Of a stretch of 64,000 bases of DNA, positions 1-8,961 are shown piece after piece; positions within the stretch are counted from its first letter, which is position 1, and each line of letters begins with the position of its first letter. Source of the stretch: Emticicia aquatilis (GTDB lineage: Bacteria; Bacteroidota; Bacteroidia; Cytophagales; Spirosomataceae); the NCBI RefSeq assembly GCF_014644295.1, contig NZ_BMKK01000005.1:310001-374000 (forward strand), in the 5' to 3' direction. The notes beneath the pieces were generated by a model. That model had not been told where the DNA came from. It searched no databases and saw nothing but the letters and a program-made list of their open reading frames with translations. The translations under genes were made by a program, and so were the position numbers.

Positions 1-1
1 C

Positions 2-100
2 CTTGACAAAACCCTCACTACATTGCAGGGAGGGCATCACCAAGGCCTTGATAAGTTTAAGGAGTATCAGACTAAATTAGATGAATTGTTGGCTAATTAA
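2..100 (+). CDS. 3' end of an unidentified gene
   Basis: An open frame enters from the left edge and stops with TAA at 98-100, giving 32 residues (LDKTLTTLQGGHHQGL, then a Lys/Glu-rich helix ending LLAN). The helical, charged tail and the intrinsic terminator 70 bp downstream argue that it is a real C-terminus. It converges on the GntR gene. Too little remains to name the product. Confidence 0.5.
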   Translation, partial: LDKTLTTLQGGHHQGLDKFKEYQTKLDELLAN

Positions 101-163
101 GTCTGAAAAGTTGGTAGTCAGTTCAGTTCATATAATAGGTAACATACTTAAAACACTAATCCA

Positions 164-1174
164 TTATAAACTCTTTCTACGAATCGTGTAGAAAGGGTTT
201 TTTATTTTTATTTGCTTTTTATCAAGCAAAAGAGCGGCAGCTGTTCGGCCCATTGTTTCGAAATCAGTCGTAATTACTGTGATTTCTAATAACTCTTTTA
301 GTGTGGTTTCGTTGAACGAAATGATACCAATATCTTCCCCCAGTTTTAAGTCTGACTGACGGGTTTTCTTTACTAATTCGGCCAAATCGGTTTCTTCTAC
401 AACCAAGTAAGCCGTTCCTGTATGTAATACTTCGTCGAGTGCGTTTTCTTTAATCTGAAATTCACGTCCGAAATTTACACAAAACTGACGAAAACCCCGC
501 ACAATATCGCTCGGATAATTTCCGTCACTCGGAAAAACCAGCACCATTCGGTTGTATTTTTCGAGCAAATCATGAAGTTCGTCGAGAGCATCAAATATAT
601 CTTTCTCAAAATCCTGATAAACACTCAAACATGGTTTTGTGTATTCGGGTAAATCTTTATCAAGCAAAATGAGTTCTTCCGAAGGAATTTTCTCCAGCGT
701 TTTCAAGGCAAGCGACTTATCATTTTCGGGAAAGAAATGAGGCATAATTACGTAATAATTATACTTCCCGATATTATTGGCTATGATTTCGGCAAAAATT
801 CGGGCATCGTAATGATGAATCTGTAAATCGACATTGGCTTTATTACCCAAAACTTTCAAGAAAGCATAATAAATTAGCTTTTTATAAGAACTTAACTTAT
901 TGAAAACCAGCAAGATACGCATCTTATTATTATCGGTTCGGTTTACATAAAAACCCTTTCCTTGCACCGATGATATAAAGCCACGTTCTTTTAATTCACG
1001 ATACGCCTTCTCAACAGTATCACGAGCCAAGTAATATTCTTCACTCAATTCACTAATGGATGGTAGTTGTTCATCTTTTTTCAAAACCGCCCGCTCAATA
1101 TCGGCAACTATTGACTGTACAATTTGCTTGTATTTAGGGGTTTTATCGTTGGGGTTGAATTGTAGTTTATACAT
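164..1174 (-). CDS. GntR-family transcriptional regulator with sugar-binding domain
   Basis: This 336-residue DNA-binding protein has an N-terminal GntR winged helix (about residues 10-78; the GntR-type SISELSEEYYLARDTVEKAY helix is visible) and a C-terminal LacI/periplasmic-binding-like effector domain (about 85-336, ending RRKSL as many such regulators do). The family usually represses sugar operons and releases DNA when a sugar or sugar phosphate binds. It is next to, and in the same direction as, the rhamnulose-phosphate aldolase/dehydrogenase gene, so control of rhamnose use is the likely role (inference). A terminator lies between the two genes, so it probably has its own promoter in 1175-1320. 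The start is ATG. Confidence 0.85.
   Translation of the reverse strand: MYKLQFNPNDKTPKYKQIVQSIVADIERAVLKKDEQLPSISELSEEYYLARDTVEKAYRELKERGFISSVQGKGFYVNRTDNNKMRILLVFNKLSSYKKLIYYAFLKVLGNKANVDLQIHHYDARIFAEIIANNIGKYNYYVIMPHFFPENDKSLALKTLEKIPSEELILLDKDLPEYTKPCLSVYQDFEKDIFDALDELHDLLEKYNRMVLVFPSDGNYPSDIVRGFRQFCVNFGREFQIKENALDEVLHTGTAYLVVEETDLAELVKKTRQSDLKLGEDIGIISFNETTLKELLEITVITTDFETMGRTAAALLLDKKQIKIKNPFYTIRRKSL
173..208 (+). terminator. Intrinsic terminator overlapping the end of the GntR gene
   Basis: An 8-bp stem (CTTTCTAC at 173-180, GTAGAAAG at 188-195) with a 7-nt loop is followed by GG and a T-run. It would end the gene entering from the left. The hairpin lies inside the last ten codons of the convergent GntR gene, so the same bases also encode its C-terminus. 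Confidence 0.65.
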
Positions 1175-1321
1175 TTTTTTAATGTAGTTATTGGGGAAAC
1201 TTTCGCAATATTTTGATGTAAACTTATCTCCATCAAGTATTTCTGAAAGCCTATCGTTTTCGAATAATCATTGAGTAAATGTAATAATTATTCATCTTAC
1301 AAACTCATTGGTACTAAATAT

Positions 1322-1352
1322 AAAAATGAGTGAATTAAACAATTCACTCATT
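1322..1352 (-). terminator. Terminator after the rhamnose aldolase/dehydrogenase gene
   Basis: A perfect 12-bp inverted repeat (AATGAGTGAATT at 1325-1336, AATTCACTCATT at 1341-1352) with a 4-nt loop is followed on the minus strand by a T-run. It lies about 50 bp past the stop of the upstream gene. Its arm belongs to the GAATGAGTGAAT motif also seen near 26170 and twice between rplK and rplA. Confidence 0.7.
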
Positions 1353-1402
1353 CTGCTCTCACCTAAGTCGGCTAAATTTCTCCGACCCACTTAACCTTTC
1401 TT

Positions 1403-3484
1403 TTATCTTACAAATGCCACTGCCACACCCCCATCAACGTTCAAGATATTTCCTGTTGATTTTGATAAACTTCCATCAACAAATACTCTTACTGCTTTGG
1501 CAATATCTTCGGTCAGAATTTCTTCGTTGAGAAGCGTGCGTGACGCATACATTTTTGGTAAATCTTCTACTTTTATGCCATAAGCTTTTGCACGGCCTTC
1601 GGCCCATTCGCCTTCCCAAATCTTACTCCCACGCAAAACCGCATCTGGATTTACGGTGTTTACTCTGATTTTATCTTTACCCAATTCGGCAGCCATGAGG
1701 CGAGTCATGTGGGCTTGGGCAGCTTTTGCCGTACCGTAACCAACATTATTTGGCCCAGCAAAAAGGGCATTTTTGCTCGCAATATTCACAATATCGCCAC
1801 CAGTTGCTTGCTGACGCATGATTCTGACTGACTCTTGTGACACCAAAAACTGGCCTTTAACCAATACATCTTGTAATAAATCCCAGTCGGCAATCGTATG
1901 GTCTTCGAGGGGTTTTGAAATTGATAAACCAGCACAGTTTACGATAATATCAACCCCACCATATTGTAAAACAGCATTACGCAATGACTCGGCAATTACC
2001 TCCGAGCTTGTTACGTCAATATTCGTCGTAATAGCCGAATCTTTACCAAATTTCTGACGTAACTCAGCTTGCGTTTCGCTCAATAAATTACGGTCAGCGG
2101 CCACAACGCACGCACCCTCTTTCAATAATTCTTCGCAAATTGCTTTACCAATACCGCCAGTTCCGCCTGTTACGAAGGCAACTTTCCCCGATAATGGCTT
2201 TGGTTTTGGCATTCTTTGCAGTTTTGCTTCTTCCAATAACCAATATTCGATATTAAATGCTTCTTGCTCGTCTAAGCCAACGTATTCCGAAACCGCCTCA
2301 GCACCTTTCATTACGTTGATGGCATTGGTATAAAACTCAGCCGCTACACGAGCAGTTTGTTTGTCTTTAGCAAAAGTAAACATACCCACTCGTGGATACA
2401 AAATCACAACAGGATTTGAATCACGAATGGCTGGACTATTATCGTGTTTACAACGTTCATAATAAGCCGCATAATCGGCACGATACGCCTCAAACTGTGC
2501 TTCGATTGACTCTTTTGTAGTGCCAGTCAGCACCATCGGGCGAATTTTTGTACGCAAGAAGTGGTCGGGACAACTCGTACCTTTTTGTGCCAAACGCTCC
2601 AAATCATGTGAGTTGACATATTCAAGCACACGAGCATCATCAGTAAAATGTCCAACCATCAAACGATAACTTGAAGCCAAACCACGCAAAGTAGGCATGA
2701 TTTCGGCAGCGGCCAATTTACGCTCTTCGGCTGGTTTTGATGCTAATTTTGCTCCACCAAAAACTGGACGTTTCTTACCATAGTTAGCTTCCAAATACAC
2801 CGAAGCCATTTCGATAACTTCGAGCGTATTCATATAAGAATCATACGAAGTATCGCCCCATGTAAACAAACCGTGTCCGCCTAAGATTACTCCACGAAGA
2901 TTCGGATTTTCATCAACAGTTTTTGATAGTTGAAGACCTAAATCGAAACCTGGACGTTGCCACGGCAACCACGCCATCGTATCACCCCAAATTTCTTTCA
3001 TAATTGCTTCGCCATCTTTGCTGGCGGCAATCGCAATGAGTGCATCTGGGTGAAGGTGGTCGATGTGTTTAAAAGGAAGAAGTCCATGCAAAGGAGTATC
3101 AATCGAAGGAGCAGCACATTTTGGGTCGAACAAACAATGGTCAAAAAGAGCCACCATTTCGTCTTCAAATGCCAAACCTCTGTATCTTTTCTTTAGTGCG
3201 TGAAGTTTATCGACGTAAAGGTTTGCACAACCTTTTTTGGTTAATGTTCCAATATCACCGCCTGAGCCTTTTACCCACATCACTTCGGCGGCTTCGCCCG
3301 TTACGGGGTCAGTTTCAGTAATTTTACACGAAGTGTTTCCTCCTGCATAGTTTGTAAGGCGTAAATCAGCACCAAGCAAATTTGAGCGATAAATAAATAA
3401 ATCTACTTCGTTTTGAGCTAATTCAGCGGCTTTAGTTTCGTCCCACAAATAGCTAACATGGTTGAATGTTAGTGTTTTTTCCAT
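1403..3484 (-). CDS. Bifunctional rhamnulose-1-phosphate aldolase / short-chain dehydrogenase
   Basis: A 693-residue cytoplasmic fusion enzyme. Residues about 1-420 form a class II aldolase (metal-site histidines are visible in TPLHGLLPFKHIDHLHPDA and VILGGHGLFTWGDT). Residues about 430-693 form a short-chain dehydrogenase with the NAD motif TGGTGGIG and the catalytic NIAS and YGTAK elements. Related enzymes cleave rhamnulose-1-phosphate to DHAP and L-lactaldehyde and then oxidise the aldehyde (often called RhaD or RhaE). The ATG at 3484 is preferred over the TTG five codons upstream because MEKTLTF is the natural family start. No rhamnose isomerase or kinase gene is adjacent on this side. 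Confidence 0.9.
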   Translation of the reverse strand: MEKTLTFNHVSYLWDETKAAELAQNEVDLFIYRSNLLGADLRLTNYAGGNTSCKITETDPVTGEAAEVMWVKGSGGDIGTLTKKGCANLYVDKLHALKKRYRGLAFEDEMVALFDHCLFDPKCAAPSIDTPLHGLLPFKHIDHLHPDALIAIAASKDGEAIMKEIWGDTMAWLPWQRPGFDLGLQLSKTVDENPNLRGVILGGHGLFTWGDTSYDSYMNTLEVIEMASVYLEANYGKKRPVFGGAKLASKPAEERKLAAAEIMPTLRGLASSYRLMVGHFTDDARVLEYVNSHDLERLAQKGTSCPDHFLRTKIRPMVLTGTTKESIEAQFEAYRADYAAYYERCKHDNSPAIRDSNPVVILYPRVGMFTFAKDKQTARVAAEFYTNAINVMKGAEAVSEYVGLDEQEAFNIEYWLLEEAKLQRMPKPKPLSGKVAFVTGGTGGIGKAICEELLKEGACVVAADRNLLSETQAELRQKFGKDSAITTNIDVTSSEVIAESLRNAVLQYGGVDIIVNCAGLSISKPLEDHTIADWDLLQDVLVKGQFLVSQESVRIMRQQATGGDIVNIASKNALFAGPNNVGYGTAKAAQAHMTRLMAAELGKDKIRVNTVNPDAVLRGSKIWEGEWAEGRAKAYGIKVEDLPKMYASRTLLNEEILTEDIAKAVRVFVDGSLSKSTGNILNVDGGVAVAFVR

Positions 3485-3759
3485 AATAATCTTTATCAAG
3501 TTTACTTTTTTATATCTAATAATAGTGCTACAAAACTGCGTGCATTTACGGCACGAATCTTCATGTACTCTCCTGTAAAAGATATTTTAGCGTAAATAAA
3601 GGCCCTGAAAAAATACTGGACAGAATGGCGAAAGAGAAAAAATGCAGAAAGTAGGTCAGGCCTTCGGTACAGACCTCTATAAAATAAAATAAAGTGCCGG
3701 ATTTGACCAGCACTTTATTCCTCGTAACCCAAAAAGTAAAAATTAACCACGAGTAACGT
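3485..3759. other. Intergenic region with remnant repeats
   Basis: No gene is seen. The region should hold the promoter of the aldolase/dehydrogenase gene, but I found no clear TAnnTTTG box. At 3522-3537 it carries a GTGCTACAAAA string also found after the palindrome at 27189. At 3652-3675 an imperfect palindrome with arms AGGTC and GACCT resembles the repeats seen elsewhere in the window. Confidence 0.4.
3681..3719 (-). terminator. Terminator of the LytTR-only gene
   Basis: A 10-bp stem (AATAAAGTGC at 3688-3697, GCACTTTATT at 3710-3719) is followed on the minus strand by TTTATTTTATAG. It is 40 bp beyond the stop codon of the LytTR gene. Confidence 0.7.
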
Positions 3760-4230
3760 TTAAGAAACTCGGATCGTAGTCTTCAATTTAATCGTAGAAG
3801 AAACGTTTTGTCCTGTTGTGCGTAGGTATCTGCGATAGCTACGACGGAACTCAGCCGCTTTTCTGCGAGAAATAAATATCTTTTGGTCATGAATCAATAC
3901 TTCGCCACCTCTGCAATTAAAATACAAATCATCGACAAATTCGAGATTGATGATGTAAGAGCGGTGAGGTCTTACGAAGTTAGAGATTTCAAGAAGTTCT
4001 TCTTCAAAAATTCTAAGTGTCTTTGAGCTGATGATTTCTCTACCATCTTTCAATTTGAAGATAGTGTAGTTTTTTGCACTTTTCAGATACAAAATGTCAC
4101 CAAGCTGAATCATGTTGCGTTTGCCCGCAACTCTCATCGCCAAATTTGTTCCCGTGGCTTGGCTTGCCACATTTTGAACTACCGTAAAGCCTTCAAGGCT
4201 CATCGGAGTTGAGTAAAGCAGTTTATTCAT
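3760..4230 (-). CDS. LytTR-domain DNA-binding protein without receiver
   Basis: A 156-residue protein made almost entirely of one LytTR domain (about residues 38-138; core GDILYLKSAKNYTIFKLKDG and the conserved FVRPHRSYIINL). LytTR domains bind paired direct repeats in promoters. Unlike the response regulator upstream, it has no phosphoacceptor domain, so its activity would depend on its level or a partner. It lies in the same orientation downstream of a LytR/LytS pair but 250 bp away, with its own probable regulatory region. Two identical 14-bp direct repeats lie about 85-115 bp upstream of its ATG. The roughly 37 N-terminal residues are not recognised. Confidence 0.85.
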   Translation of the reverse strand: MNKLLYSTPMSLEGFTVVQNVASQATGTNLAMRVAGKRNMIQLGDILYLKSAKNYTIFKLKDGREIISSKTLRIFEEELLEISNFVRPHRSYIINLEFVDDLYFNCRGGEVLIHDQKIFISRRKAAEFRRSYRRYLRTTGQNVSSTIKLKTTIRVS

Positions 4231-4312
4231 ACGATTATAAAGGAAAGCTTAAATGTGCTATTGAAATAATGAAAGCAATTTATGTTCCATAATTGAACGG
4301 TACAACTACAAA

Positions 4313-4347
4313 TCGGTAAGTGGCGGTTAAAATTCGGTAAGTGGCGG
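4313..4347. promoter_or_regulatory. Paired direct repeats, candidate LytTR operator
   Basis: The 14-mer TCGGTAAGTGGCGG occurs at 4313-4326 and again at 4334-4347, exactly 21 bp apart (two helical turns). LytTR regulators typically bind two direct repeats with this spacing. Further CGGTA cores occur at 4298 and 4361. The site is upstream of the LytTR-only gene and downstream of the LytTR response regulator gene, so autoregulation or control by the response regulator is likely (inference). Confidence 0.55.
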
Positions 4348-4480
4348 ATTTATTTTTAAACGGTAGTTTTTTTGAGAAGAAAAAGTCTATTTGGTATAAT
4401 TTTAATATTTTTTTTGATTATTTTATGAATATCCGAAAAAATGATTAAACGGATACATTTTATTTCTTGGTTTTTGGGCA

Positions 4481-5233
4481 TTAAAAATTGCTTAACCATT
4501 CCAAGAATTCTTGTTTACGACGGCGAGAAACTGGAAGTTCGTTTCCTTGTTCGGTGAGAATAGTGCCGCCTTCTCCTTTTACATATTTTTTTATATAATC
4601 ACGGTTGACCAGATACGAATGGTGGATTCGGAAGAAATCGTAATTGGCCAAAATATCTTCAAATTCTTTGATATTCTTCGAGACTGTTAGTTTTTGATTA
4701 TCTGTCAGATGGATATAGGTATAATCATCGTCGGCTTCGCAATAAACAATCGTATTGACAGGCACAAACTGAAAACCATTAACTACCGAAATCGGGATTT
4801 TATTATTTTTATCTCTTGGATGGCGAAGATTATTTATTAAATGCTCAAGGTTATTTTGAGTGTGCTTGCCTTCAATGCGTTTTTTAGCTTTTGATACTGC
4901 TTCTTTTACCTCTTCTATATTAATAGGTTTAAGAAGGTAGTCTAATGCACTAAATTTAATAGCAGTTACGGCATAACGGTCGAAGCCCGTTGTGAAAATT
5001 ACTTCAAAATTTGGTTTGGGGATTCTCTCAAGTAGGTCGAAACCACTTCCGTGTGGCATCTCGACATCAAGAAATACAATATCTGGATAAACTGTATGGA
5101 TAAGTGTATATGCCTCCTGAATAGAATTAGCAGTTCCTACTATCTCTACTTCATTTGCACAAAACTGCTGAAGAATTATTTTCAGGGTTTCGACACTACG
5201 ATTTTCGTCATCAACTATAATAGCCTTATACAT
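4481..5233 (-). CDS. LytTR-family response regulator
   Basis: A 250-residue two-component response regulator. The receiver domain (about 1-120) shows the acidic pair in IIVDDEN, the phosphoacceptor Asp in IVFLDVEMP and the Lys in YLLKPI. The LytTR DNA-binding domain fills about 145-250 (FRIHHSYLVNRDYIKKYVKG). It follows the gene for a LytS-type histidine kinase by about 235 bp on the same strand and is its likely partner. The ATG at 5233 is chosen (MYKAIIVDD) because the upstream TTG would add an atypical extension ahead of the receiver. Confidence 0.9.
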   Translation of the reverse strand: MYKAIIVDDENRSVETLKIILQQFCANEVEIVGTANSIQEAYTLIHTVYPDIVFLDVEMPHGSGFDLLERIPKPNFEVIFTTGFDRYAVTAIKFSALDYLLKPINIEEVKEAVSKAKKRIEGKHTQNNLEHLINNLRHPRDKNNKIPISVVNGFQFVPVNTIVYCEADDDYTYIHLTDNQKLTVSKNIKEFEDILANYDFFRIHHSYLVNRDYIKKYVKGEGGTILTEQGNELPVSRRRKQEFLEWLSNF

Positions 5234-5468
5234 TTTGCAAATCTTTATTTTAAGCAATCTGACTTTTATAACGCTTCTTCAAAACATTAACTAAGAAAAA
5301 TATCTTCCTACATCAGAATAGCTTTATTTCTAAACAGACATAAGTAACTATTAGTCAACTATTTAACGCTTCAAATTGTTTTATTTGGTTTTGTTGAGTA
5401 AAAGTATAATAGCAAAAGTAAGGCGTGTGATAAGGTTAAGTTTTGCAAAAGAATAAAATCATCGGGTA

Positions 5469-6650
5469 TTAACCAAATTTTGGGAATTTTATTTCGATTA
5501 ATGTCCCAACATCCATTAATGGGTCTTCTGGCGACTCAATTCGGTCGGTGATTGAGAATCGAATATCCGAATCGGCTATCATATTAAATGTGCGAAGTCG
5601 TTCTTCGGTTATCTTCAAACCTTGCGACTGATAGCCTTTGCGAGATTTAGCTTGAATTTGTTTGGCTCTCTCCCGTCCTACTCCGTCATCTTCGATTCTA
5701 CAAACCAAGAACTTTCCTTGATTATAGAAATTAATGTATAGATTTCCTTTTGTTTCTTTATATCGAAGGCCGTGATTAATTGCATTTTCAATAAATGGTT
5801 GCAATATCATGGTCGGAATATCAACGAATTGATTGACTTCGGGCGAAATTTCAAGATGAAAGTCGAATTTATTATCGAATCTGAGTTTTTCCATTTCGAC
5901 ATATAAACTCAATAGTTTTATTTCGTCAGAAAGTGTAATGTACTTGCTTCTGGACGAATCTAAAAACAAACGAATAAGATTGGCGAACTTCGATAAATAG
6001 TTATTTGCCGAAATGCTATCACGAGTAAGAATAAAACTCTGAACAGCATTCAGTGCATTAAATACAAAGTGAGGGTTCATTTGTAGCTGCAAAGTGCGAA
6101 GTTCGAGTTCGGTTACTTGTTTATAATGACGTTGTTCTTCATCAGCCCAGAATTTAAGGAAACGTTCACGGCCGTAGAACAAGCCAAAAAGTGTTACGAA
6201 ACAAGCTCCCCAAAACCACCACGACCTCCACCACGGATACTCAATCTTAAATTCAATAAAGATTGGCTTACTTTCTTGATGATTGGCACTCACCATTCCA
6301 ACGATTTCGAAACGATAAATAGCAGGGCTAAGGGTATCTATTCTTATCTGATTTTTGTTTGCACTTATCCACGGATAGGTTTTAGCCCCCTCAAAACTAT
6401 TCTCAATGATACGATATTTATAATTTACATCTGAAATCACCGGGTCGGTCGTAAGAGATACCTCAATGGCATTATCTTCGTAGCCAATACTATATGAATT
6501 CTTGACCGGCAGGATTCGACCAGCTATTTCAATTTGTGTAACCTTTACATTAAATGGAAGAAAGTGCTGCGAAGCAAAGTTTTGCTGTCCGTAAATCTCA
6601 TGATTTGCCAAAACGCATAATAAAGAAATTATGAAGCAAAATCGTGACAT
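5469..6650 (-). CDS. LytS/YehU-type sensor histidine kinase, short form
   Basis: A 393-residue membrane sensor kinase. It has a signal peptide (about 1-21), a Y_Y_Y-like beta-sandwich (about 30-135), one membrane helix (about 140-162), the His_kinase domain with phosphoacceptor LQMNPHFVFNALNAVQSF, and an HATPase with QPFIENAINHG and EDDGVGRERA. Many Bacteroidota relatives carry a long two-bladed beta-propeller sensor before the Y_Y_Y domain. Here the propeller is absent and the signal peptide leads almost directly into Y_Y_Y. It probably phosphorylates the LytTR regulator encoded downstream. The start is ATG. Confidence 0.88.
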   Translation of the reverse strand: MSRFCFIISLLCVLANHEIYGQQNFASQHFLPFNVKVTQIEIAGRILPVKNSYSIGYEDNAIEVSLTTDPVISDVNYKYRIIENSFEGAKTYPWISANKNQIRIDTLSPAIYRFEIVGMVSANHQESKPIFIEFKIEYPWWRSWWFWGACFVTLFGLFYGRERFLKFWADEEQRHYKQVTELELRTLQLQMNPHFVFNALNAVQSFILTRDSISANNYLSKFANLIRLFLDSSRSKYITLSDEIKLLSLYVEMEKLRFDNKFDFHLEISPEVNQFVDIPTMILQPFIENAINHGLRYKETKGNLYINFYNQGKFLVCRIEDDGVGRERAKQIQAKSRKGYQSQGLKITEERLRTFNMIADSDIRFSITDRIESPEDPLMDVGTLIEIKFPKFG

Positions 6651-6682
6651 TTAAGGAAATTTATAAAATGAGTGAGATTGGG

Positions 6683-7132
6683 TTAAACGTTGGGTAAAAA
6701 TACATCTTTAAATGTGAACGAAAAAGGAGTTGCTCCATTTTTATTGATACTTTCCAATCTTTCTTTTGCATCTTGTGGCGTTGGCGTATAGTTTTCGGGA
6801 ATCCACCAAAGAGCGAGCATTGCTTCCGTAGGTTTGGCAAACCATTTATTACGCCCTCGCATTACACTTGCGTGAGCAGTTTTAAACGCAAATTCTTTCA
6901 AGTCTTCGATGCTTTCCCAAACCGACATATTGATGATTATCATCTCGTCATCAAACACTCGTAAAGCAGTGGCACTTTCGTTTTCGCCTTTGAGTCTCCA
7001 CACGAAACCCTTGCTTTGCTCGGCGAGTGCATTTATTTCGCCGAGCTGTGCCACGAAATCTGCCAATAATGGGCTATCAATTGGCTCTAATAATTTTGAA
7101 ATATTTACTTGGGCGAGGTGAAATTTTTGCAT
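6683..7132 (-). CDS. DUF3291 domain protein
   Basis: A 149-residue soluble protein that matches the DUF3291 pattern along its length, starting FHLAQVNIS, with MSVWESIEDLKEFAF and ALWWIP. The fold is a dimeric alpha/beta-barrel like antibiotic-biosynthesis monooxygenases; the substrate is unknown. It lies 32 bp upstream of the histidine kinase gene on the same strand, so the two may be co-transcribed, though a functional link is not evident. Confidence 0.8.
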   Translation of the reverse strand: MQKFHLAQVNISKLLEPIDSPLLADFVAQLGEINALAEQSKGFVWRLKGENESATALRVFDDEMIIINMSVWESIEDLKEFAFKTAHASVMRGRNKWFAKPTEAMLALWWIPENYTPTPQDAKERLESINKNGATPFSFTFKDVFLPNV

Positions 7133-7139
7133 TTGATTA

Positions 7140-7182
7140 GACAGAAAAAGACCTGTAAGATTCTTTCTGTCTTACAGGTCTT
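7140..7182 (-). terminator. Terminator of the phospho-sugar mutase gene
   Basis: A perfect 13-bp stem (AAGACCTGTAAGA at 7148-7160, TCTTACAGGTCTT at 7170-7182) is followed on the minus strand by TTTTTCTGTCT. It lies 16 bp past the mutase stop codon. The arm contains GACCTGT, related to the palindrome at 28552. Confidence 0.75.
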
Positions 7183-7197
7183 TGGTGTATTGAAATA

Positions 7198-8961
7198 TTA
7201 ATTCAAATTCAATTCGGCTTGAATCGACTTCACTTTTTCTTTTAAGGCTTCTAAAGTAGCATCAAATTCATCTTTTTTCTTCAATTTGGCTCTTACACCT
7301 ACATAAAACTTGATTTTTGGCTCAGTTCCTGATGGGCGGCAAGTAAACTTAGTACCATCAGCCGTGAAGAATTGAAGTACATTTGATGACTCGATACCCA
7401 TTTCGCCAGCAGGAATTGCTTTCTCTTCGCCAGTTTTCAAATCCTTTGTCATGAGCGATTTGTAATCATCCATGCGGATAACTTTCGAGCCTGCCAATGA
7501 CTTTGGTGGTTTTGCTCTAAAATCAAGCATCATTTGTTGGATTTCCTCAGCACCTGTTTTTCCTTTTTTAGTTAAAGAAATGAGTCCTTCGTAGTAGAAA
7601 CCATTCTTTTGGTACATTTCGGCCAAGAAATCGAACAATGAAAGGCCTTCGTTTTTGGCAAATGCTGTTAGTTCGGCAATCATGGCACAACTTGCAATCG
7701 CATCTTTGTCACGCACTTTATCGCCAATCAAATAACCATAGCTTTCTTCTCCACCACCAATAAAGGTTTGTTTGCCTTCCAGCTCTCTGATTACTTGTGC
7801 AATGTATTTGAAACCAGTAAGCGTATTATAACAATTTACACCCGCTTTGGCTGCCATTTCGTCAATCAAATCAGTTGTTACGATTGTTTTCGCTACAAAT
7901 TCATTTCCTGTTAGCTTTTTGGCTTTTTTCCATGCTTTTAGCAAATAGTAGATAATCAAACTTGCCGCTTGATTTCCATTCAATAACTGCCACTCTCCTT
8001 TTGGGTCTTTTACGGCCATACCTACACGGTCGGCATCGGGGTCAGTTGCGATTACTAAATCTGCATTGATTTCTTGGGCTTTTTTCAATGCCAAACTCAT
8101 GGCTTCTTGCTCTTCTGGGTTTGGATAAACCACCGTCGGGAAGTTTCCATCTGGCGTGGCTTGTTCTTGTACTACATGCACATTTGTGAACCCTAACTGA
8201 GCCAATGCTTTTGGTACCATCGTAATACCCGTTCCGTGAATCGGAGAAAAAACAATACTCAAATCTGATTGTTTCTTAATCATTCTTGGATTTACGCAAA
8301 TGCTTTTTACGGCTTTCAAATAAGCTTTATCAAGCACTTCGCCAATCATTTTGATGCGTTTCTTTACGCCTTTAAACTTAATGTCTTTTACATTAGTGAT
8401 GGCGTTTACTTCATTCACGATGTTTTTATCGTGCGGAGCAACTACCTGCGAACCATCTACCCAATAAACTTTATAACCGTTATACTCACGTGGGTTATGC
8501 GAGGCCGTGATAACAATACCACTTTGACAACCCAACTGACGCACTGTAAAAGATAACTGTGGCGTAGGACGAAGTTCTTTATACAAATAAACCGTGATAC
8601 CGTTGGCCGAAAGAATATCGGCTGCTACACGAGCAAACTCTGGTGAAAAATTACGGCTATCGTGAGCAATCGCTACTTTTATTTCTTGGCCCGCAAAAGT
8701 TTTATTGAGATAATTGGCCAATCCTTGTGTGGCAGCACCAACCGTATATTTATTCATACGATTAGACCCAACACCTATTTCGCCACGCATACCACCCGTA
8801 CCGAACTCCAAGTTTTTGTAGAATGAGTCGGTTAGCTGAGTAGCATTTCCATCATCAATGAGTTTCTGAATACTGGCTTTTGTATCGGCATCATATTTAC
8901 CTTTGAGCCAAGTTTTGATGTTTTTCTCTGCTGTTGTATCTAACTTAAGTGCTTTTAGCAT
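7198..8961 (-). CDS. Phospho-sugar mutase (phosphoglucomutase/phosphomannomutase family)
   Basis: A 587-residue cytoplasmic enzyme that interconverts hexose 1- and 6-phosphates, feeding nucleotide-sugar and glycogen metabolism. All four family elements are visible: the phosphoserine loop TASHNPREYNGYKVYW, the metal loop DPDADR, the sugar-specificity loop GGEESYG and the phosphate-binding RPSGTEPKIKFY. The length matches the Bacteroidota/Firmicutes PgcA-type group. The start is ATG. It is a single-gene unit with its own terminator, divergent from the OmpA lipoprotein gene. Confidence 0.92.
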   Translation of the reverse strand: MLKALKLDTTAEKNIKTWLKGKYDADTKASIQKLIDDGNATQLTDSFYKNLEFGTGGMRGEIGVGSNRMNKYTVGAATQGLANYLNKTFAGQEIKVAIAHDSRNFSPEFARVAADILSANGITVYLYKELRPTPQLSFTVRQLGCQSGIVITASHNPREYNGYKVYWVDGSQVVAPHDKNIVNEVNAITNVKDIKFKGVKKRIKMIGEVLDKAYLKAVKSICVNPRMIKKQSDLSIVFSPIHGTGITMVPKALAQLGFTNVHVVQEQATPDGNFPTVVYPNPEEQEAMSLALKKAQEINADLVIATDPDADRVGMAVKDPKGEWQLLNGNQAASLIIYYLLKAWKKAKKLTGNEFVAKTIVTTDLIDEMAAKAGVNCYNTLTGFKYIAQVIRELEGKQTFIGGGEESYGYLIGDKVRDKDAIASCAMIAELTAFAKNEGLSLFDFLAEMYQKNGFYYEGLISLTKKGKTGAEEIQQMMLDFRAKPPKSLAGSKVIRMDDYKSLMTKDLKTGEEKAIPAGEMGIESSNVLQFFTADGTKFTCRPSGTEPKIKFYVGVRAKLKKKDEFDATLEALKEKVKSIQAELNLN

